Assembly (NCBI RefSeq): GCF_000429125.1
Contig: NZ_AUBG01000016.1
Coordinates: forward strand, 62,001-126,000
Length of the DNA stretch: 64,000 nucleotides
Direction: 5' to 3'
Source: Aequorivita capsosiphonis DSM 23843
GTDB taxonomy: Bacteria > Bacteroidota > Bacteroidia > Flavobacteriales > Flavobacteriaceae
The notes below the pieces were generated by a model. It saw only the letters and a list, made by a program, of their open reading frames with translations. It was not told where the DNA came from and did not search any database. Positions 36,139 through 44,017 of this stretch are shown piece by piece; position 1 is the stretch's first letter, and each line of letters starts with the position of its first letter. The position numbers and the translations under genes are program-made.

Positions 36139-36774
36139 TTAAGGCTTAAACAAATTGTGTTGGATTGCGAAAAGCACAAGGCCTATTCTATTTTTTAGAC
36201 CCAGTTTTCTATAAAGAGAATCTCTATAACCCTCAACCGTTTTGTAACTGCAAAACATGGTTTCTGCTATTTCTTTATAGTTCATTTCAGTACAGGCCAA
36301 TTTTATAAACTCCAACTCCCTTTCCTTTATTTCGGTATCTATATTTTTTTTCAAGGACTCCATAAGTATTTGCGATACCGTATTGGTGTAATAATGTCCG
36401 TTTTTCATTACTTCCAACAAGGCTTTTTCTAAAATATTCTTTTTGGTGTCTTTCATCAAATAGCCTTTGGCACCGGCACGTAACATTTTCAAAATAGTGT
36501 ATTCGTCTTCTTCAATGGACAGCGCGAGAACCTTTACCTCTGGATAATCCGTTTTAAGTATTTCTGTAGTTTCTATACCGTTTAAAATTGGCATTTTAAT
36601 ATCCATTAGCACCAAATCTGGAATATTCTTGGGGTTTTCTTTGAATTTATTTAATAACTCCGCTCCATTTTTGCATAAATAGAGCACGTTAAATTCCGCA
36701 AATCCCTGAACCAATCCGCCAATGGCCTGAGACAATAAAATGTGATCATCTACAACTACTACTGAATATTCCAT
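36139..36774 (-). CDS. LuxR/NarL-type response regulator
   Basis: A 211-residue two-domain regulator. The receiver has D9-D10, phospho-acceptor D58 in LVLMDIKMP and K108 in YLMKDTKK; the C-terminal LuxR helix-turn-helix reads LACTEMNYKEIAETMFCSYKTVEGYRDSLYRKL. It is 36 bases after the histidine kinase, its obvious partner, and is the last gene of the four-gene operon. Targets are not indicated. Confidence 0.92.
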   Translation of the reverse strand: MEYSVVVVDDHILLSQAIGGLVQGFAEFNVLYLCKNGAELLNKFKENPKNIPDLVLMDIKMPILNGIETTEILKTDYPEVKVLALSIEEDEYTILKMLRAGAKGYLMKDTKKNILEKALLEVMKNGHYYTNTVSQILMESLKKNIDTEIKERELEFIKLACTEMNYKEIAETMFCSYKTVEGYRDSLYRKLGLKNRIGLVLFAIQHNLFKP

Positions 36775-36810
36775 TATCTAATTTCTTTTTATTTGAAACA
36801 TTAAACACAC

Positions 36811-37563
36811 TTAAACAAAGCTATATTTCAAACTTAATGATGTTCCCTTATCTTTTATTGAGCTAATGTCTAGCGTTGAATTTATTAGCTTTGCACGGGT
36901 TTTCATGTTTGTCAAACCAATTCCCATGAACTCATTTTCCGCTTCAAACCCTACCCCGTCATCTTCTGCCTTTATGTGTAATAATTCATCCGAATAATCC
37001 AGAACAACGTTTAGCGAGGAAGCTTTAGAATGTTTTATGGTGTTCGAGAAAAATTCTTGTAATATTCTAAAAAGAATAATTTGGGTATTTACTTCAACAA
37101 ATTCTACATTTCCTCTAATTTCTAAATTTGCCGCTATAAATTTTAAGCGGTTAAACCGTTCTATTTCCATGCTCACCGCTTCCTCCAAGCTAAGGCTTTT
37201 TAAGGCTTCTGGATTAATTAATTTAGATAGGGCGCGCAATTCCTTTATTCCCATTCCGATAGTCTCACAAACCTCCGGCATTAGCTCTGGATTTTCAATT
37301 GACATTTGTGCCTGTATTTTTGCAAGCGTCATTAATTGCCCAATATTATCGTGGAGCTCCCAACTAATATTACGAAGGGTTTGTTCCCGTATTTCTATTT
37401 GCGATTCAGCCAACTCCCGATCATAAGCCTTTTTTGCTTCTTCCTGCTCTTGCAAAAGCCTATTTTTTCTGCGAGTAAAAACGCTGAATAAAACAATAAG
37501 AATAACAACAAGTGTTACGGGAACGGCAATTGCCGTAATAACTATTATCTCTTTTTCATCCAT
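36811..37563 (-). CDS. Short sensor histidine kinase (HisKA_3/NarX type)
   Basis: A 250-residue kinase with one transmembrane helix (about residues 8-30), a coiled stretch, the dimerisation/phosphoacceptor segment SWELHDNIGQL (H71) and the ATP-binding domain with DDGVGFEAENEFMGIGLTNM and GTSLSLKY. It has no sensory domain of its own, so signal input probably comes from the multi-TM protein encoded just upstream, with which it overlaps by 19 bases. Confidence 0.9.
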   Translation of the reverse strand: MDEKEIIVITAIAVPVTLVVILIVLFSVFTRRKNRLLQEQEEAKKAYDRELAESQIEIREQTLRNISWELHDNIGQLMTLAKIQAQMSIENPELMPEVCETIGMGIKELRALSKLINPEALKSLSLEEAVSMEIERFNRLKFIAANLEIRGNVEFVEVNTQIILFRILQEFFSNTIKHSKASSLNVVLDYSDELLHIKAEDDGVGFEAENEFMGIGLTNMKTRAKLINSTLDISSIKDKGTSLSLKYSFV

Positions 37564-38198
37564 AGAAAACCTATCAGAAAAAATGAATACATCACTATTA
37601 TTAACGAAAATTGAATTATCAATAACATTTGAAAAAAATCGTCATACACATAATACCAGCTTTTGATTATTTTAATGGGAATATACCCAATATAAAATAA
37701 AAACAGGCCGACACTTATCCAAAACAAAAGATCATTTTTTACTACGAGTACTAAAGAAGATTGCAAAATACTTATATAGTATAAAAGAATACAGAAAATT
37801 AAAATACCGGCACCTGCAATATATGATCGGATGAAAGATTCTGTAAAAATATCGGTAAATATCAAATCACTTAGATAGATAATCCAAAAAAAAATAATGC
37901 CTATTTTTATATACCGTTTAAATCTTTTCTCTTCAATAACCTTCATAAAAACATAAAAGAAAAACGAAAAATAGAATAAATAATAAATATTGAATAAACC
38001 TACATTTGTTATTATCTCTCCGTATTCATCTTTAATATATTGCCCTAAAAATTCGGTCAGGATAGTAAAAAGTAAAATAAAAGGTATAAATTTTAAGGGA
38101 GTTTCTTTATAGAGCGGAAACTTAAAAATTGCAACTACAAATACGATGACGTATAAAGCCATAAAAGCAGTCTGTAGAATTATTAATGTTGTTTCCAA
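37545..38198 (-). CDS. Multi-pass membrane protein, probable sensory partner of the kinase
   Basis: A 217-residue protein made almost wholly of hydrophobic helices, about seven by eye, with short loops. No transporter or enzyme motif. The 19-base overlap with the histidine kinase gene and the kinase's lack of a sensor domain suggest that this is a separate sensory module, as in 7TM-type receptor kinases that have been split. This is inference from gene order. Confidence 0.7.
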   Translation of the reverse strand: METTLIILQTAFMALYVIVFVVAIFKFPLYKETPLKFIPFILLFTILTEFLGQYIKDEYGEIITNVGLFNIYYLFYFSFFFYVFMKVIEEKRFKRYIKIGIIFFWIIYLSDLIFTDIFTESFIRSYIAGAGILIFCILLYYISILQSSLVLVVKNDLLFWISVGLFLFYIGYIPIKIIKSWYYVYDDFFQMLLIIQFSLIIVMYSFFLIGFLWMKKR

Positions 38199-38210
38199 AG
38201 AACATCATCT

Positions 38211-38897
38211 TTAATTATTATTACTAAAATCATCCGGTCCCGGCGGCGGCATGAGATTACCATCATTTAATATCAAACTTGATGTTCCTCCATTCTGGAC
38301 TGGGTTACTTCCTGCCATAAAAAAACCAGCCTCATTCACTTGTCCTTTAGAGTCGGACTGTTCTTTATTTTGACCTTTATCTTCATTGTTCGCAGGTTTC
38401 TTAATGGGCACCGCTGTAAATTTTCCGTCAATTTCGGCTATTGAAAAGCCAACATTTTCACCCTTATATTCCATCGTTGGAAGAACGAAAAAGCTATTTC
38501 TTCTTGGATACCTCACTTTATCACCGTTGGCAAACGTTTCACTGTTGGGGTAATTTGATAGATAAAACCGTAAGGTTCTCACATCTACTTTCGCCTGCGC
38601 AGCTTGATATTCCACATAGGCTATGTATTGTTTTATAGTTTCTAAATCGTATTCGGCCAAACGTGTTGGTGTAAATGGATTAGTATCTGAAACAACACTA
38701 TCCTCATATTTTTTTATAAGCGGAACTCGTCGCTCGCTGTAATTTTTATACATTTCAGTGGCCTGCTCCACAGAGATTATTTCCTCTGGTGGTTTGACTG
38801 GACCTGGGTTTGGATCGTTTGCTGGTTCTTGGCAACTAAGAAACAATGAATTCATAAATATTAAAAACAATAATGGGCTGATTAGTCTTGCTCTCAT
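38211..38897 (-). CDS. Lipoprotein of unknown function, first gene of the signalling operon
   Basis: Start placed at the ATG at 38897 (228 residues), which gives a normal lipoprotein signal (MRARLISPLLF...FLSC); the upstream in-frame start at 38972 would add 25 residues before it. After Cys come a Pro-rich linker, a helical part (EQATEMYKNYSERRVPLIKKYED) and a low-complexity C-terminus rich in Asn, Gly and Pro. It ends 12 bases before the multi-TM gene, so it may be the outermost part of the same sensing chain. Confidence 0.68.
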   Translation of the reverse strand: MRARLISPLLFLIFMNSLFLSCQEPANDPNPGPVKPPEEIISVEQATEMYKNYSERRVPLIKKYEDSVVSDTNPFTPTRLAEYDLETIKQYIAYVEYQAAQAKVDVRTLRFYLSNYPNSETFANGDKVRYPRRNSFFVLPTMEYKGENVGFSIAEIDGKFTAVPIKKPANNEDKGQNKEQSDSKGQVNEAGFFMAGSNPVQNGGTSSLILNDGNLMPPPGPDDFSNNN

Positions 38898-39138
38898 AAC
38901 AATTGGTATTGGTTGAAGTATAATATTGGAATAAATATAATTACAAATGCCATAAGTTAAAAACCTATTCATTGTAATTTCACGTGAAGATAACTCATGC
39001 AGCTTGATTATTAGCTATTTATCCAACACTTCTTAGAGGAATAAGGGAAAATACTGAAACAAAGGGGGAAATCCCCCTCTTATAAAAATGTCTAGAAATC
39101 ATATTATAGGTCCCTTATTGGAAGTAGGTAATTAAAGG

Positions 39139-40053
39139 CTAATCAACTTTAGTGCGAATTTCATTCAATTCTTCATTTTTTTGATGTGCATATTCATACC
39201 CGCGTTCCCACCACATTCCCATCATTTTTTTATCAAAAATCAATGAGTTCGTTGTTAAAACCGTTGGTGTATAATATAGATTTATTATGACATCTTTATT
39301 GGCTGCTACATATTTTCCGATTCGGATATTCTGCTTTTCAATACGATCGGCCATATAGCTATGCATATTCGTAAGTAGTGAAAACACATTTTTTGAAGGG
39401 AGTCGGTTATAATATGTTACCTCCGTTTCCAAAACAATAACATCAACCTTGGTTGCCCCACGATTTATGGCTTCTTCAATAGGAACCATGCTTCCAAAGC
39501 CACCGTCGGCATATTCACAGCCATCCTTTTTCACCAAACTCATAAATGGAGTGAAATTTGAAGAAATCCAAATCCAATCCAGGAAATCTTTATACTCAAA
39601 ATCATTGACAGATTTATATTCTACTTGGTTTAAAGAGAGATTAGAAACAGTAACCACCACTTCTTTTTCAGAATTTTTTAAAATATTAAACTCATTTTCG
39701 GTAAAGGTTTTACCAATAAGTTTTCGAAGGTTTTTGCTTTCTCCGAAAGTTTTTTTGCCTTTCACAAAGTTCCTTAATACCGTAAAATGATTTATTCCTA
39801 TCTGTTTCCCACCAAACTTATCTTCCTTTATCACAAATGGACAACTGTTAAAAATACTTTTCTGGTTTACGGAGGTGAAGACTTCTCTTATCTTTTTAAC
39901 CTCGTTTAAAGCTAAATGTGAAATAAGCAAACTACCGGTAGAGGTTCCCACAAAAATATCGTAATCTTGATGGAGTTCTTCCATTAGGTATTGAGCCACT
40001 CCACCTGCAAATGCGCCCTTACTTCCTCCTCCAGATATAACCAATGCTTTCAT
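39139..40053 (-). CDS. Patatin-like phospholipase
   Basis: A 304-residue cytoplasmic patatin-fold enzyme with the oxyanion loop GGGSKGAFAGG at 8-18, the nucleophile S38 in GTSTG at 36-40 and the dyad aspartate D183 in DGG. It would hydrolyse acyl esters of phospholipids. The start overlaps the end of the M1 peptidase gene as ATGA, so the two are coupled. Confidence 0.9.
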   Translation of the reverse strand: MKALVISGGGSKGAFAGGVAQYLMEELHQDYDIFVGTSTGSLLISHLALNEVKKIREVFTSVNQKSIFNSCPFVIKEDKFGGKQIGINHFTVLRNFVKGKKTFGESKNLRKLIGKTFTENEFNILKNSEKEVVVTVSNLSLNQVEYKSVNDFEYKDFLDWIWISSNFTPFMSLVKKDGCEYADGGFGSMVPIEEAINRGATKVDVIVLETEVTYYNRLPSKNVFSLLTNMHSYMADRIEKQNIRIGKYVAANKDVIINLYYTPTVLTTNSLIFDKKMMGMWWERGYEYAHQKNEELNEIRTKVD

Positions 40054-42140
40054 TCCTTCGTAATTGAATTTAAATAATTTGCCGCTTTTTCTGAAACTTG
40101 TCTCCTCAAAATCTTTACCTTTTCATAGTTTCCTTTATTCTGAAGCACCTTGTTCAGTAGTTCTTTAGATGTTTTCGAAAAACGCCAAGTGGGGTGCACA
40201 CAAGCCTCTACCAGATTTTTAAGGGTTTTAGCGTCCCACAGATTAAGTTGATCTACATATTCAAATGCTTTATCGCGAACTTCAAAACTATAGTTGGCTG
40301 CGGTATAGTTTGTCAATTCATTTAAATAGGAATCCTTTTGAGCGTCCTCATATTCTCCCGTAATTAGAGCTAAAGCAAGCCATAGCTGGCGAATGTTTTT
40401 ATTCTGAAAACCCACAATCCCTTCTGTCTTGTTGAGATATTCGCGGCGATTTTTTGGAAATTGCATACTTAATTGATACAAAGTAGCCTCCATCGTTACG
40501 TACGAATCATCATTCAGCAAACCTTCATACTCCTTTTGAAGTTCTATTGGAATTGTTTGTAGCGAAAGCGCCACCGCCTGACGAACATATAGATTGTTGC
40601 TTTCGAAAGCGTTTTTATAAAGGGAAAGTGTTTCAGAAATAGGCTCCTCCATTAACTGATAAACCGCTTCTTGACCAATAAAATCATTCGGGAAAGTAAG
40701 AGCCGTTTTCAATTGCAATTTTTTATCGGCTAAAGGAGTTGCTCGCAGCGCTGAAACTTCAAAGTAGCTTTTTATAAAAGACGATTTCAACAAGGATTGA
40801 TATGCTTCTTCCGCCTTAAATGCGCTTTGCTGCAACCAATTCTTTTCAAATTCTGAAATATCAGTTGCAGTAACGGCTTTCACTTCGTTTAAAAAATCTT
40901 CATTGGAAACATTTTTGAATTTATATTTCTCCAAATAATTTTTAATCGAAACTCTAAAAGCCTCCTCCCCTATTTCCTCCCGCAAAATATGAAGAGCCCA
41001 AGCACCTTTTTGATAAAAAGTAAGCGAACTTGCCTTCGGGTCTAAAAGTGACTCCCCTTTTCCTTTATCGCTTGCCGCTTTTAACTGCTCCGCCGTTTGG
41101 TATAGTTGCCAATAGTAATATTCTTCTCCAAAAATTTCCTTTTCAGCCAATAAAGCATAATAAGTGGCGAAACCTTCCTGCAACCAATGATCTCCGTTCG
41201 TTTTTTCAGTTACCATATCACCAAACCATTGGTGCGCCAACTCGTGGGCATTTACGTTGATGTAATTTCTATCGTTAAAACCTATGGAATCCACCATAAA
41301 CGCTTCGGAAAAAATTGTTGTGGTAGTATTTTCCATGCCGGCATATAAGAAATCGCGGACAGGCACTTGTTTATAGTTTTGCCACGGATATGGCACCCCA
41401 ATTTCAGTTTCCAAGAAGTCAAAAATCTGCTTGCTGTACCGATATGTAGGTTCTACTTTTAGCGAATCTGTTGGTTTGTAATATAATTGTATCGGGATTC
41501 CGGAATTAGCTACCAGGTTTTTATTTTCATAATTTCCAATGACGAGAGCCACTAAATAACTAGACATGGGTTCTTTCATATCGAAATGCCAGTATTTTTC
41601 TCCATCCTTTTCAGCTACGTTTCTCAATTTTCCATTGGCAATCACCGTTTTATCTTCGGAAGAAATCAGGGTTAGATCAAATTCAATTTTATCATTAACA
41701 TCATCAATACTCGGCAACCAATGTGAAGTGTACTTCCCCTGTCCTTGGGTCCAGATTTCGTTTCCGAAGAAATATAGCGTTTGCTTCGGTTTCATTGAAT
41801 ATTGAAAATCGGCTTTATAAGTTTTCCCTTTTTCAAATTCACCTACAAACCACAACTTCTTATCAACAGCTGTTATATGGAAGTTCTTAGTTTTAATTTC
41901 TTCAGTCGAAATATTTACCGCATCCATAAATATGGAATCGGCTTGTTTTAAAACTTCAAAAGTCACAACAAAATGACCTTTAACTTCTTTTTGAGTAGCA
42001 TCAGGTTGAATAGAAGCTTCAATTTTTAAAAAATCAACAACCTCGGTCTGCTGTGCAATCAATTTCGCATTAAAACCAAAACCAAACAGCAGTAAAACGA
42101 AAACAATCACCAATGAAAGTCTTTGACATTTTAAATTCAT
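40050..42140 (-). CDS. M1 family aminopeptidase
   Basis: Start placed at the ATG at 42140, giving 696 residues with a normal signal peptide (MNLKCQRLSLVIVFVLLLF, cleavage near LIAQQ). An in-frame TTG at 42215 would begin inside a terminator loop and translate a hexamer repeat into KSKSKS, so it is rejected. The gluzincin motif HELAHQWFGD is near residue 297, followed by LQEGFATY with the third zinc ligand; GMENTTTT is the aminopeptidase substrate motif. The C-terminal part is a helical repeat domain. It cleaves N-terminal residues from peptides in the periplasm. Confidence 0.9.
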   Translation of the reverse strand: MNLKCQRLSLVIVFVLLLFGFGFNAKLIAQQTEVVDFLKIEASIQPDATQKEVKGHFVVTFEVLKQADSIFMDAVNISTEEIKTKNFHITAVDKKLWFVGEFEKGKTYKADFQYSMKPKQTLYFFGNEIWTQGQGKYTSHWLPSIDDVNDKIEFDLTLISSEDKTVIANGKLRNVAEKDGEKYWHFDMKEPMSSYLVALVIGNYENKNLVANSGIPIQLYYKPTDSLKVEPTYRYSKQIFDFLETEIGVPYPWQNYKQVPVRDFLYAGMENTTTTIFSEAFMVDSIGFNDRNYINVNAHELAHQWFGDMVTEKTNGDHWLQEGFATYYALLAEKEIFGEEYYYWQLYQTAEQLKAASDKGKGESLLDPKASSLTFYQKGAWALHILREEIGEEAFRVSIKNYLEKYKFKNVSNEDFLNEVKAVTATDISEFEKNWLQQSAFKAEEAYQSLLKSSFIKSYFEVSALRATPLADKKLQLKTALTFPNDFIGQEAVYQLMEEPISETLSLYKNAFESNNLYVRQAVALSLQTIPIELQKEYEGLLNDDSYVTMEATLYQLSMQFPKNRREYLNKTEGIVGFQNKNIRQLWLALALITGEYEDAQKDSYLNELTNYTAANYSFEVRDKAFEYVDQLNLWDAKTLKNLVEACVHPTWRFSKTSKELLNKVLQNKGNYEKVKILRRQVSEKAANYLNSITKE

Positions 42141-42150
42141 TTTTGTTTTG

Positions 42151-42174
42151 GACTTCGATTTCGATTTCGATTTC
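42151..42174. repeat. Hexanucleotide repeat ahead of the M1 peptidase start
   Basis: Four hexamers, three GATTTC and one GACTTC (GAAATC on the coding strand), 11-34 bases upstream of the ATG at 42140. Its length could alter the spacing of the 5' leader. Confidence 0.75.
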
Positions 42175-42188
42175 AAATAGTAATGCAT

Positions 42189-42228
42189 AAAAAAAAGGTT
42201 ATTCTTGATATTCAAAAATAACCTTTTT
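42189..42228 (-). terminator. Intrinsic terminator of the PNGase-like gene
   Basis: Stem AAAAAGGTTATT / AATAACCTTTTT with a 13-base loop, and a T-run on the minus strand. It separates the PNGase-like gene from the M1 gene, which must therefore have its own promoter between here and 42140. Confidence 0.85.
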
Positions 42229-42250
42229 AGAATGTATGCTATAGGTTTTC

Positions 42251-43828
42251 CTACTCTAAAATAATTCTTTTCACTCCAGTTCCATAAGAGTTTTCAATGT
42301 TTATAAAATAAACTCCCTTTGAAAGATTAGAAACATCAAACGAATAATCGTTCAACTGGGCAGCAGATTTAAAATAATAGGTCTTCACTGACTTTCCATC
42401 CACAGTATTAATAGTCATACTAGACGTTGACTCTGGAAATGCTGTTTTTATTTGGAAGACTCCCGATGACGGGTTTGGATAAACCGTTATATCATAAACC
42501 TGGGTGTTATCTATATTTTTAATCCCCAAGGTGTTTCCATAAACCATTGGGTTATTACTTTGATTGATAATGTGCGTATCCACATAATAAACAGGATTGG
42601 AACCGTCATTACAATCTGCACAAGTCTGCCCAGTAACACAATTGGGATTGTTTGGATGGCAATAATCTCTGTAACTTGGGTGGAAACGATAATCCAGATC
42701 GATAGTGGTGCCTGCATAAGCCGTTAAGTCATAACTATCTGGTTGCGAAATAGCTCCTGGGCACCAGCCCGCTCTATTATACTGCCAAGTACCTTGCTGT
42801 CCGGTACAACCATCCGGATTTGGATTACATTGATTCCACAAATGTTGGGTAAATTCTTGGGTGCCATTTACATCAATATAATGGGTGGCGTTAAAAAATT
42901 CAGCAGCGTTCCCCGAGTTAAGCGAACCCCAATTATGACCGGTATTTGAAACGCGCAAATGTGAAGCTTGCACTCCTTCCGGAATTTCAACATTAAAAGT
43001 TTCAACTGGCTCTAGGTTGTCCATATCGCCAAATGGATAAGCATCATCCCAAATTTCCACTACGTTACTGTAAGCGAACTCTGGTGCGCCAGCAGTATAA
43101 TTTGTATCTAAAGATAATTGCCATCCACCAGTTCCCCAAGTGTCAATGAACACGCGGATTTCCACTTCGCCTTGAAGAAGCGACATATAATCCGTAACAT
43201 CCAATTCGTGGCTACAAGCCACTCCATAAGGAGTAATATATCTAATTAATTGTATCCAGTTTCCATCTGGAGCTTTTACATCAATAAAAGCCCAACGATC
43301 CCAATCGTCACAACCTCCAGAGATACTTGGACAGGCAACATCTAAATATGCATTGATATCATTATAAGCGCCTACAAACTGAGGAAATGTATAGGTACCG
43401 TAATACCAACGACTGTTTTCACCCGTAAATTCGATAACCACGTCCTCCAAACTTGTAACCATTTGGGTAGAAGCACTGTTAGTAACAACCACGTTTCTAG
43501 TGATTGAGGTTTCATCACCACTATCTGTTTTAGCAGTCATTATTATTTCGTGACTCCCATAACTATCAGGTGTCCAAAGGTAATAGTAAAAACCAGTATC
43601 AGCTTCCGCTTGATAATCGGTTCCGTCGATATTTATTATTACTTCCGAAATAATGTCGGTGCTATCAACAATAGCATTCATATATATAGGATATGCCTTT
43701 AATGTGGGCATTTCAATAGGGTAATCTTCCGTCAATCGGGTTGTAAGTTCGGGGGTAGTAAGGGGTTCAGCAAAAGCTGAAATTTGCAGTAGCATGGCCA
43801 AAACAAATAAGAAGTAGTTTTTTTTCAT
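42251..43828 (-). CDS. PNGase F-like glycosidase with T9SS sorting domain
   Basis: A 525-residue secreted protein: signal peptide 1-20, an Ig-like N-terminal domain (about 22-115), a two-part PNGase F-like region (about 140-370) and a T9SS type A sorting domain (VYPNPSSGVFQI to the end). Compared with Elizabethkingia PNGase F as I remember it, catalytic D60 corresponds to D177 in CDDWDR and E206 to E310 in NAAEFF, and RAGWCPG is shared; E118 corresponds to D229 (FIDTW). PNGase F cleaves N-glycans from asparagine. Activity here is probable but the E-to-D change could alter it. Confidence 0.85.
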   Translation of the reverse strand: MKKNYFLFVLAMLLQISAFAEPLTTPELTTRLTEDYPIEMPTLKAYPIYMNAIVDSTDIISEVIINIDGTDYQAEADTGFYYYLWTPDSYGSHEIIMTAKTDSGDETSITRNVVVTNSASTQMVTSLEDVVIEFTGENSRWYYGTYTFPQFVGAYNDINAYLDVACPSISGGCDDWDRWAFIDVKAPDGNWIQLIRYITPYGVACSHELDVTDYMSLLQGEVEIRVFIDTWGTGGWQLSLDTNYTAGAPEFAYSNVVEIWDDAYPFGDMDNLEPVETFNVEIPEGVQASHLRVSNTGHNWGSLNSGNAAEFFNATHYIDVNGTQEFTQHLWNQCNPNPDGCTGQQGTWQYNRAGWCPGAISQPDSYDLTAYAGTTIDLDYRFHPSYRDYCHPNNPNCVTGQTCADCNDGSNPVYYVDTHIINQSNNPMVYGNTLGIKNIDNTQVYDITVYPNPSSGVFQIKTAFPESTSSMTINTVDGKSVKTYYFKSAAQLNDYSFDVSNLSKGVYFINIENSYGTGVKRIILE

Positions 43829-44017
43829 TTTTAGGTTGTTTTTGAGATTAAAAAAGATCGCGTGCTAAAACCAGATCAATTTGATATTTTAGCGATTTTT
43901 GATTAGCATTTCAAACAATGGATTGTTTAAATTAGCAAAATATATTAACAAATATATCTTTTAAACTTTAATCCAAGAGTTAATCAGTATTTTTATTACA
44001 AAAAACGAAGCTAGTTT

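Noticed and set aside
42141..42215. Upstream extension of the M1 peptidase to a TTG at 42215
   Set aside because: The TTG lies in the loop of a terminator, and the extension translates a hexamer repeat; the ATG at 42140 gives a normal signal peptide.
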